NCBI RefSeq assembly: GCF_008312895.1
Contig: NZ_VSSP01000019.1
Location: forward strand, 1-36,134
Length of the DNA stretch: 36,134 bases
Source of the DNA: Luteimonas suaedae
Lineage (GTDB): Bacteria; Pseudomonadota; Gammaproteobacteria; Xanthomonadales; Xanthomonadaceae
Reading direction: 5' to 3'
Shown here: positions 1 through 7,644 of the stretch, one piece after another
Layout: the number at the start of each line of letters is the position of its first letter
Numbering within the stretch: position 1 is the stretch's first letter
Position numbers and translations under genes: made by a program
The notes under the pieces: generated by a model
Databases searched by the model: none
What the model was told of the DNA's origin: nothing
The model's input: only the letters and a program-made list of their open reading frames with translations

Positions 1-129
1 GGCGGCAGCGGTCGGCTGGGCGATCTTCGAATCACCGATCACCGCCTGCGGACCGGCGGCGAACGCCGCCGGCATTCCGATCGCCGCGGCAATCGCGGCG
101 CACAACAGGCTCTTACGCTTCATCGACAT
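1..129 (-). CDS. Secreted protein, N-terminal fragment (function unknown)
   Basis: This is the first 43 codons of a minus-strand gene that runs off the left edge. The fragment begins MSMKRKSLLCAAIAAAIG, a typical Sec signal peptide (basic N-region, alanine-rich core) with likely cleavage near PAAFA-AG. The start at 129 is supported by a GAGGAGA Shine-Dalgarno (137-143) seven bases upstream; a second in-frame ATG at 123 is less well spaced. It lies 100 nt downstream of the adhesin gene on the same strand with no clear terminator between, so co-transcription is possible. In relatives, genes downstream of such adhesins often encode OmpA-like envelope proteins. That is only a guess here, because the diagnostic domain lies outside the window. 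Confidence 0.75.
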   Translation of the reverse strand, partial: MSMKRKSLLCAAIAAAIGMPAAFAAGPQAVIGDSKIAQPTAAA

Positions 130-229
130 CTAAACTTCTCCTCACGAATTGTGGACTGTCTTTGTTGACACGAAATGGCAGACCGCCTCCTGAGCCCCTT
201 CGGTAGCGGGGCCGGCCCACCCACCATCC

Positions 230-3200
230 TTACCAACCGAAACCGGCACCCACGCCGACCGACTTCTCGTCGCCGCTGAACGCACCACCGATGGTCAGCG
301 TCGCGCGGTCGCTCATCGCACGCTGATAGCCAACGGACAACGCGCTTTCGCCGCCTTGGAATCCGACGCCGACACCGACCCGGTTCTGGGTGCGGATGCC
401 CGCGGCGCTGGTCGCCATGTTCAGCATCGCCGCACCCATCGCACCCTGGCGATCGATACGACGTTCCTGGTCGTGGAAACGGCGCTCGACGTCGCCCTGG
501 AAGGCTTCGAAGTTGTCGTTCCAGATCGCCGCCTGCGCATCGGTATAGGCCTTGGACTCGGCGACACCGGACTTCACCTGCGCCACGTTGGCGGCATCGG
601 TATCGGCAGTGCCCGCGGCGACATTGGTGACCTGACGCTCGTTTCCGGCGCTGCCGACCGAGACCGTGTCCGCGCGATCGGCCACCGAGCCCTGGCCCAG
701 CGCCACCGCACCTTCGGCGGTGACCGAAGCGCCCTGACCGACTGCGGTGCCCGAGGCCGCGCTGACGCTCGCGCTTTCGCCCATCGCCACCGCGTTGGTG
801 CCGGCGGCGGTCACGTGCGTGTTGGCGCCGACCGCCGCACTGCCGTCGGCATCGACGCGTGCGTTGCCGCCGATCGCGGTGTCGTTGGGGCCGTGGGCAT
901 AGGCATTGCCGCCCATCGCGACGCCGCTCTCGCTGTTGGCCGCCGCGTCCGGACCGACCGCGACGCCGCTGCTGCCGTGATCGGCCGCCGTCGTGGTCGG
1001 CGCTTCTCCTGCGCCGCCGGCGATCGTGTTGCCGGCCCCTTGCGTGGCCGTGACGCGCTGGTCGAGCATGCCGATCTGTGCATCGAGCGCACCGATCGCG
1101 TCACCCACGCTGTAGTAGTTCGAACCCTGGATCGAGTAGGTCGGCGCGGCCACCGTGCCGAACGCGGTCACGGTCGCACCACCACCGAGCGCGTCCGCCG
1201 TGCTCTGCAGCGCCGCGTACATCTGCCCGCCATGGACCGCATCGGTGCTGCCGGCGCTCACCGCGCCCGCGGCCAGATTGGTGACCAGGGTGCCGTCGTC
1301 GCCCGCCAATGCCACCGACGACTTGCTGTCGTCGTCGTACAGCAACGCGTTCTCGGCGAGCTCGCCGACGCTGCCGGCAACCTCGCTCAGCTGCGCCAGG
1401 TTCACCGCATCGGTGTCCTCGGTGCCCGCCGCCACGTTGGTGATCTGGCGCTCGGCGCCGGCCGCGCCGACCGACAGCGAATTCTCGCGATCCGCCAACG
1501 AGCCGGAGCCGAGGGCGACCGCGTTCGCCGCGCCTTCCGCCACCTCGGCGCCGGCACCGATCGCGATCGCGCTTTCCGCGTTGGCGAACGAGTTGGTGCC
1601 GATGGCGATGGCGTGGATGTCGTTGGCGAACGCCTGGGTGCCGACTGCGACGCTGTTGTTCGAGTAGCCGAAGGCGCCGTTGCCGATGCCGATCGAGTTG
1701 GCGGCAGGGGCCCAGCTGCCGTAGCCGATCGATACCGAGCGCGCACCGGTCGCATAGGAATTCATGCCGATCGCGGTGGATTCGGTTCCCGTCGCCCAGG
1801 CGAAGCTGCCATAGGCGGTCGCGCCGTCCGCGGTGGCCCAGGCGTATGCACCGGTCGCGGTGCTCTGCTCGCCATTGGCACGGCTGTTGTCGCCCAGGGA
1901 CACGCTGTAATTGCCCTGCGCGTGCGCCTTGTTGCCGGCGGCCAGCGCGAACTCGCCTTCGGCGCGGGCGCCGTAGCCCAGAGATGCCGAGTTGCTGCCG
2001 GTCGCCTGCGCGCCGGCCCCGACCGCGGTGCTGTAATCGCCGGCGGTCGCACCGACCATCACCACATTGCCTTCCTCGTCCTCGATCGGCCAGCCGAACT
2101 GGTCGAATGCCTCGCCCATGCCGCCGATCGCCGTGCTGGCGATTCCGCTCGCATCGGCACCGGCACCGAACGCCGAGCTGTCCGGGCCGAAGGCATTGGC
2201 ATTGAAGCCCACCGCGGTAGCGTTGACTGCCTGCGCCAACGCGCCGCTTCCGAACGCCGAAGCGCCGGTGTCGTAGGCGCTGCTCGACGAACCCACCGCG
2301 GTGGCGTAATCGGCGTCGGCCAGCGCGCCGGAACCGGCCGCGGTGGCCTCCTCACCGGCCGCGTAGGCGTCGGCGTCACCGGTGGCCTTGAAGAAGCGGC
2401 CCGCCACCAGGGCGCCGTCGGCGGCATCGTTGAGCTGCCCGAGGTTCACCGCATCGGTGTCCTCGGTGCCCGCGGCGACATTCACGATCTGGCGCTCGCC
2501 ACCTTCCGTGCCCACGGACACCGTGTTGTCGCGGTCGGCCACCGAACCATTCCCCAGCGCGACACTGTTGTCGGCGTCGGCAAGGGAGTTGGCGCCCAGC
2601 GCGGCACTGTCGGCGCCATACGCGGTGCTGTAGTAGCCCAGTGCCGTGCTGTTCGCACCGCTGGCCCACGCTTCCGCGCCCAAGGCGCTGGCGTTGTCGG
2701 CCTGCGCATAGGCGAAATAGCCCAGCGCCGTGGCTTCCACGCCGTCGGCCTGTGCCAGGGAACCGATGGCGGCGCTGTAGTCGCCCCAAGCACCCGAACC
2801 CGAACCGAACGCGGACGAAGCATCGCCAGCGGCCACTGCGGGAACCAGGAAGCCGAGCCCCGGCACCAGGTCCGCGAGACCACCGACCGCGGTGCTGCCC
2901 AGGCCGCTGGCGGTCGCATCCAGGCCCACCGCCGTCGAGAAGTCCGTCGACGCCTCGGCGCCATAGCCCAGCGCCGTCGCGCCGTAACCGCCGGCGCTGC
3001 TGAAGCCGCCGCTGGCGGTGCTGTAGTCACCCGCCGCGTTGCTGCTGTAGCCGCCCGCCGTCGACTGCAGGCCGTCGGCCGTGGCCGCCGCGCCCGTTGC
3101 AGTGCTGAACGCGCCGTTCGCCTGCGCGCCCGCGCCGAACGCCGAGGCGCCCACTTCGAGGGCCGTGGTGGTCTGGTCCAGCAGCACCTCGCCGGTGTCC

Positions 3201-6200
3201 GGGTCCTCGTAGTACAGCCAGCCGCCGACCGAAGTGCTGGAGTCGCCCGTGGCAACGGCGTTATAGCCTGATGCGGTCGCGTACTGCCCCCAGGCCTGCG
3301 CACCGCTGCCGAACGCGGACGCACCCGGGCCCGCGGCGTAGCTGCTCGAACCGGTCGCCGTCGAATAATCGCCTTCGGCGTAGGCATCCGATCCGCTTGC
3401 GGTGGAATCGACGCCATCGGCGAAGGCTTCGCCGTCACCGGTGGCCTGGAAGTACTTGTTGCTCGCCGTCGCCTCTTCCAGCTGATCGAGGTTCACCGCA
3501 TCGGTGCCTTCGGTACCTGCCGCCACATTGGCGATCTGGCGTTCATCACCGGCCGACCCGACCGAGACGGTGTCCTCGCGATCCGCCACCGAGCCCTGGC
3601 CCAGGGCCACGCTGCCCGCAGCCGCGGCCTCGGCATCCGAACCCAAGGCGATGCTGTTCGCGCCGCTCGCCGTCGACAGGTTGCCCAGCGCCGTGGCGTT
3701 GGTCCCCGGCGTCCAGGCGCCGCCGCCCACCGCGGTCGAATAGTCGCCGGAGGCTTCGGTCGGCAGCAGTCCGAAGAACGCACCGCCCACCGCCACACTG
3801 TTGTCGCCACTGGCGATCGAGTTGGCACCGATCGCCGTCGCGTCGAAGTTGCTGGCGCTGGCGCCGAAGCCCACCGCAGTCCCGTTGTCGGCGGAGACTT
3901 CCGCGCCGTAGCCCAGCGCGGTCGCGCCGAAGCCGTCGGCGACGGTGAAACCACCGTAGGCCGCCGAGCCGTCACCCGCGGCCGCGCTGCTGTAGCCGGT
4001 GGCCGTCGACTGCAGGCCGTCGGCCGTGGCGGCCGCGCCGGTCGCGGTGCTGAACGCGCCATTGGCCTGCGCGCCGGCGCCGAACGCCGAGGCGCCCACT
4101 TCGAGGGCCGTGGTGGTCTGGTCCAGCAAGACCTCGCCGGTGTCCGGATCCTCGTAGTACAGCCAGCCGCCGACCGCGGTGCTCGAGTCGCCATCGGCCA
4201 CCGCGTTGAAACCGGAGGCGGTGGCGTACTGACCGAACGCCTGCGCGCCGCTGCCGAGCGCCGAGGCGCCCATGCCGTAGGCGCCGCTCGATGCCCCCAT
4301 CGCCGTGGCGTAATCGGCATCGGCCACGGCACCGGAACCCGCCGCCGTCGCATCGGTCCCGGTCACGTAGGCCTCATCGTCACCGGTCGCCTTGAAGTAC
4401 TGGTTGTACTGCGTCGCCTCTGCCAGCTGCGCCAGGTTCACCGCGTCGGTGTCCTCGGTGCCTTCGGCGACGTTGGTGATCTGGCGTTCGGCGCCGACAT
4501 TCCCCACCGACACCGTGTTCTCGCGCTCGGCGCGCGAACCCGCACCCAGCGCCACGCTGTTGGCCGCCAGCGCGGACGCGCTTTCGCCCACCGCCGTGGC
4601 GCCGTCCGCGTTGGCCCAGCTGTTCCAACCGATCGCCGTCGCGTAGTCCGCCGTCGCCCAGGCGCCGGCGCCGAACGCCGATGCGCCCGTGCCCGATGCA
4701 CGCGCCGGGATGAAGCCGAAGAAGGTGCTGCCGCCCACGGCGACGCTTTCGTCGCCGGTGGCCTCGCTGAACTCGCCCAGCGCCACGCTGCTCACGCCCG
4801 AAGCCAGCGCCGCCACGCCCACGGCCGTCGCGTAGTCCATCGATGCGTCCGCACCGTAGCCCAGCGCGGTCGCGCCGTAGCCGCCTGCAGAACTGAAGCT
4901 GCCGTTGGCCGTGCTGTAGTCGCCGCTGGCGCCGCTGCTGTAGCCGGTAGCCGTCGACTGCAGGCCGTCGGCCGTGGCCGCCGCGCCGGTCGCGGTGCTG
5001 AAGGCGCCGCTGGCCTGCGCGCCGGCGCCGAAGGCCGAAGCGCCCACTTCCAGCGCCGTGGTGGTCTGGTCCAGCAGCACCTCGCCGGTGTCCGGATCCT
5101 CGTAGTACAGCCAGCCGCCGACCGCAGTGCTCGAGTCGCCCTCGGCGACCGCGCCGTAGCCCGATGCCGTGGCGTACTGCCCGCCGGCCACCGAACCACT
5201 GCCGAAGGCCGAACCGCCCACGCCGTAGACGCTGCTGTCCGCGCCCACCGCCGTCGCGTAGTCCGCCTCGGCGTATGCGTTCGAACCGGATGCCGTCGCG
5301 TTCTCGCCCAGCGCATACGCTTCGCCGTCGCCGGTCGCCTGGAAGTACTTGTTGCTCGCCGTGGCGTCTTCCAGCTGGTCGAGGTTCACCGCGTCGGTGC
5401 CCTCGGTGCCTGCCGCCACGTTGGCGATCTGGCGCTCGTCGCCGGCACTGCCCACTGAAACCGTGTTGTCGCGATCGGCCACCGAACCCTGGCCCAGCGC
5501 CACCGCGCCTTCCGCCGTGGCCACCGCGTCCGAACCCAGCACCACCGTGTTGTCGCCGATGGCCTCGCCGAAGTTGCCCAGCACCGTGCTGTTGTAGCCC
5601 GCCGCGTACGCCGCACCGCCGATCGCCGTGGAGTAATCACCCGACGCCTCGGTCGGCAGCAGTCCGAGGAAGCCGGAGCCGCCCACCGCCACGCTGTTGA
5701 AACCGCTCGCCTGCGCGCCCTGGCCCACCGCGACGCTGTCGTCGCCGCCTGCCGCGCTGTCCGAACCCACCGCCAGGCTGTTCGAGCCCGACGCTTCGCT
5801 GAAGTTGCCCAGCGCCGTGCTGTTGAAACCCGTCGCCGACGCATAACCGCCCACCGCGGTCGAATAGTCACCGCTGGCTTCCGACGAGGCCCCGAAGGCC
5901 GCCGCGGCTTCGCCCGAAGCGATGCTCTCCGCGCCGACCGTGGTCGCGGCTGCGCCGGAAGCGTCGCTGAAGGCACCCAGCGCGACCGCGCCGGCGCTCG
6001 ATGCGGTGGCGCCGTAGCCCACCGCGGTGCCGAACTCGCCCAGCACGAAGGCGCCGCTGCCGAAGGCCGATGCGCCTTCGGCCAGCGCCTGCGCGGCGGA
6101 ACCGACGGCGGTGGCGTAGTCGCCTTCGGCCATCGCGTCCGAACCGGCGGCGAGCGATTCGTCGCCGTCGACCAGGGCGCTGCCGGCGCCGGTGGCCTGG

Positions 6201-7078
6201 AAGTAGTTGCTGGTCTCCTCCGCGACGTCGGCCACCTCGTCGAGCTGGGCGACGTTGACAGCGTCGGTCTCGTCGACACCCGCGGCCAGGTTGACGAGGC
6301 GACGCGTGGCCGGCGCACCTGCCGGGCCGGCAGCGTCACCGGTGCCGATCGAGACCGTGTCGGCCTGGTCGGCGATCGCACCGTGACCGAGCGCGACGGC
6401 ATTGCCGGCACCGGCCTGCACGACGGCGTTGCGACCCACCGCGGTCGCGCCATCGGCGCGGCCCTGCGCCGCGAAACCGACCGCCGTGCTCCAGTTGTTG
6501 AGCGTCTGCGCGTTCGAGCCGAGCGCGGTGCTCGCGGTCTGCTGCGCGAGCGCGCCGGCGCCGAAGGCAGCGGAATTGGTCGCCATCGCGCGGCTGTTGC
6601 CGCCGACCGCGGTGCTGCTGACCGCGGTGGCCCGGGCGCCGGCGCCGGTCGCGGTCGAGCCCGCGCCCGAGGCGATGGCGCGGGATCCGGCCGCGGTGGA
6701 ATCGACCCCGTTCGCCTCGGCGAGTTGACCCACCGCCACCGCATTGCTACCGCCGGCAGCCGATCCGGCGCCGATCGCGATCGCGTTGCTGCCGGAGGCA
6801 TCGGCGTCACCTGCCACGACGCAGCTGTCCGGCGTCGGCACGCCGCCGGGCAGGGTGTCGCAGTCCTGGTTGCCGCCGACCTCCACCGATTGCGCGATCG
6901 CCAACGGCGACGCCATACCGAACAGCAGCACGCTCAACACCACCACCAGCGAGGTGCGGCGCGGCGCCGAAGTGCCGTCTTCGCATCGCTTCCCTGCGCT
7001 GTCGCCCGATGCCAGTTCCGAAGCCACGACCAGCTGGCCCAGCGATTTGTTCCAAACCTTTCGATAGATGCGATTCAT
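230..7078 (-). CDS. Giant trimeric autotransporter adhesin (YadA/Hia type)
   Basis: About 2282 aa surface adhesin of the type V secretion (trimeric autotransporter) class. The N-terminus MNRIYRKVWNKSLGQLVVAS is an extended signal peptide region (ESPR), followed by a hydrophobic core near residues 43-62 ending AIAQ. The passenger consists of head repeats of about 14 residues (AxAxGxxSxAxGxxSTAVG type) broken by seven neck motifs of the DTDAVNLAQL kind (one degenerate, DTDAANVAQV). The last ~75 residues are a coiled coil and four-strand YadA anchor ending in aromatic W. The start at 7078 is chosen for the ESPR and for GAGGG (7087-7091) eight bases upstream; the frame is open further upstream to a TTG at 7336, but that extension is not adhesin-like. 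Expected role: trimeric surface fibre in attachment or biofilm; the ligand cannot be predicted. Confidence 0.95.
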   Translation of the reverse strand: MNRIYRKVWNKSLGQLVVASELASGDSAGKRCEDGTSAPRRTSLVVVLSVLLFGMASPLAIAQSVEVGGNQDCDTLPGGVPTPDSCVVAGDADASGSNAIAIGAGSAAGGSNAVAVGQLAEANGVDSTAAGSRAIASGAGSTATGAGARATAVSSTAVGGNSRAMATNSAAFGAGALAQQTASTALGSNAQTLNNWSTAVGFAAQGRADGATAVGRNAVVQAGAGNAVALGHGAIADQADTVSIGTGDAAGPAGAPATRRLVNLAAGVDETDAVNVAQLDEVADVAEETSNYFQATGAGSALVDGDESLAAGSDAMAEGDYATAVGSAAQALAEGASAFGSGAFVLGEFGTAVGYGATASSAGAVALGAFSDASGAAATTVGAESIASGEAAAAFGASSEASGDYSTAVGGYASATGFNSTALGNFSEASGSNSLAVGSDSAAGGDDSVAVGQGAQASGFNSVAVGGSGFLGLLPTEASGDYSTAIGGAAYAAGYNSTVLGNFGEAIGDNTVVLGSDAVATAEGAVALGQGSVADRDNTVSVGSAGDERQIANVAAGTEGTDAVNLDQLEDATASNKYFQATGDGEAYALGENATASGSNAYAEADYATAVGADSSVYGVGGSAFGSGSVAGGQYATASGYGAVAEGDSSTAVGGWLYYEDPDTGEVLLDQTTTALEVGASAFGAGAQASGAFSTATGAAATADGLQSTATGYSSGASGDYSTANGSFSSAGGYGATALGYGADASMDYATAVGVAALASGVSSVALGEFSEATGDESVAVGGSTFFGFIPARASGTGASAFGAGAWATADYATAIGWNSWANADGATAVGESASALAANSVALGAGSRAERENTVSVGNVGAERQITNVAEGTEDTDAVNLAQLAEATQYNQYFKATGDDEAYVTGTDATAAGSGAVADADYATAMGASSGAYGMGASALGSGAQAFGQYATASGFNAVADGDSSTAVGGWLYYEDPDTGEVLLDQTTTALEVGASAFGAGAQANGAFSTATGAAATADGLQSTATGYSSAAAGDGSAAYGGFTVADGFGATALGYGAEVSADNGTAVGFGASASNFDATAIGANSIASGDNSVAVGGAFFGLLPTEASGDYSTAVGGGAWTPGTNATALGNLSTASGANSIALGSDAEAAAAGSVALGQGSVADREDTVSVGSAGDERQIANVAAGTEGTDAVNLDQLEEATASNKYFQATGDGEAFADGVDSTASGSDAYAEGDYSTATGSSSYAAGPGASAFGSGAQAWGQYATASGYNAVATGDSSTSVGGWLYYEDPDTGEVLLDQTTTALEVGASAFGAGAQANGAFSTATGAAATADGLQSTAGGYSSNAAGDYSTASGGFSSAGGYGATALGYGAEASTDFSTAVGLDATASGLGSTAVGGLADLVPGLGFLVPAVAAGDASSAFGSGSGAWGDYSAAIGSLAQADGVEATALGYFAYAQADNASALGAEAWASGANSTALGYYSTAYGADSAALGANSLADADNSVALGNGSVADRDNTVSVGTEGGERQIVNVAAGTEDTDAVNLGQLNDAADGALVAGRFFKATGDADAYAAGEEATAAGSGALADADYATAVGSSSSAYDTGASAFGSGALAQAVNATAVGFNANAFGPDSSAFGAGADASGIASTAIGGMGEAFDQFGWPIEDEEGNVVMVGATAGDYSTAVGAGAQATGSNSASLGYGARAEGEFALAAGNKAHAQGNYSVSLGDNSRANGEQSTATGAYAWATADGATAYGSFAWATGTESTAIGMNSYATGARSVSIGYGSWAPAANSIGIGNGAFGYSNNSVAVGTQAFANDIHAIAIGTNSFANAESAIAIGAGAEVAEGAANAVALGSGSLADRENSLSVGAAGAERQITNVAAGTEDTDAVNLAQLSEVAGSVGELAENALLYDDDSKSSVALAGDDGTLVTNLAAGAVSAGSTDAVHGGQMYAALQSTADALGGGATVTAFGTVAAPTYSIQGSNYYSVGDAIGALDAQIGMLDQRVTATQGAGNTIAGGAGEAPTTTAADHGSSGVAVGPDAAANSESGVAMGGNAYAHGPNDTAIGGNARVDADGSAAVGANTHVTAAGTNAVAMGESASVSAASGTAVGQGASVTAEGAVALGQGSVADRADTVSVGSAGNERQVTNVAAGTADTDAANVAQVKSGVAESKAYTDAQAAIWNDNFEAFQGDVERRFHDQERRIDRQGAMGAAMLNMATSAAGIRTQNRVGVGVGFQGGESALSVGYQRAMSDRATLTIGGAFSGDEKSVGVGAGFGW
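3042..5132 (-). repeat. Three near-identical coding blocks in the adhesin head
   Basis: Blocks of about 190 nt at roughly 3042-3232, 3987-4177 and 4936-5132 are nearly identical at DNA level and spaced about 0.95 kb apart. Each encodes WLYYEDPDTGEVLLDQTTT followed by ALEVGASAFGAGAQA and a run of head repeats. The non-head insert (tryptophan, two tyrosines, acidic residues) probably forms a loop projecting from the left-handed beta-roll. Together with the recurring neck segments this shows the passenger grew by duplication of ~950-nt modules. Such identity favours recombination between copies, so length variation between strains, or misassembly, is plausible. Confidence 0.85.
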
Positions 7079-7113
7079 CGACACTGCCCTCGGTTTTGAT
7101 CGGTTGTAGGTGC

Positions 7114-7150
7114 AAAAAAAACGGGCCGCGCAGGCAAGGCTTGCGCGGCC
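7114..7150 (-). terminator. Factor-independent terminator in the adhesin leader
   Basis: A perfect 9-bp stem (7124-7132 with 7142-7150, sequence GGCCGCGCA on the plus strand) closes a 9-nt loop. On the minus strand it is followed by CG and eight T residues (7114-7121). It lies only 35 nt upstream of the adhesin ATG. That is too little room for a full promoter plus Shine-Dalgarno after it, so transcripts that make adhesin most likely have to read through it. Confidence 0.8.
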
Positions 7151-7644
7151 CCAGTTCGACTCACTCGGACTCGATTCCGGAACGGAATTCCGTAGACGCG
7201 GCTGCGTCGCGTTCGTGCGGATGGAATAGATCGAACAACCTGAACGCCCCCCTCCACAATCCGCTGTGATGCGGTAACCGTCCTGCCGTGGCGCAGCACC
7301 CAGCCCCTGCGCGCGCCACTCATGGTTAACCGTCAATTAATGAAACCCGATACTCGCAATGACTGACGCATTGGGTCAACCCCTGCTACAGAGCGACATA
7401 CTGGGCGATGCAAGAATGCAAAAGTGTGACGATCGTCAGTATTTACTCCGGACGAAATACGTCTCGGCACGATTGCTTCGGTGCAGCAAACGGAAAAAGA
7501 CGCGCAGGCAAGCGCTTCCCCGCACTTGTTGCGCGAGGACGCGAAGTTGTCGTCACGATCGAAAACCGGGATCGAGTCGGCCACCGGCAAGCCGATCAGC
7601 GGCGTGATGCGGGGCCGGTCAGGCCCGCCTGCTGCCCCTGGGCG
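7151..7644. other. Long intergenic region between purL and the adhesin
   Basis: No convincing protein gene is present. Composition is more AT-rich than the flanks around 7320-7450, as expected of a promoter region. On the minus strand a TTGACC (7379-7374) with GAGTAT 18 nt downstream is a possible but weak sigma-70 promoter; other TTGCAT boxes near 7423 are equally arguable. A small GCGC stem followed by five T residues around 7490-7515 (minus) could end the purL transcript weakly. The adhesin promoter should lie here, upstream of the leader terminator. Confidence 0.5.
7427..7438. promoter_or_regulatory. 12-bp perfect palindrome, possible operator
   Basis: TGACGATCGTCA is a perfect 12-bp palindrome in the AT-richer part of the purL-adhesin intergenic region, about 350 nt upstream of the adhesin start. 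Its size and symmetry suit a dimeric helix-turn-helix regulator. No regulator can be named from the sequence, and a chance palindrome containing GATC is possible. Confidence 0.3.

Noticed and set aside
356..3271. Long plus-strand open frame (971 codons) opposite the adhesin
   Set aside because: Its product is a low-complexity Arg/Gly/Ala-rich read of the complementary repeats with no domain; GC-rich codon bias leaves antisense frames open. The minus strand has a clear adhesin.
3042..5132. Regular repeats in the adhesin as CRISPR or a non-coding satellite
   Set aside because: They are in frame, encode the head/neck grammar of trimeric autotransporters and are far longer than CRISPR repeats.
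7079..7336. N-terminal extension of the adhesin to a TTG at 7336
   Set aside because: It would translate through the terminator stem and place about 85 non-conserved residues before the ESPR; ATG 7078 has a ribosome-binding site and a canonical ESPR.
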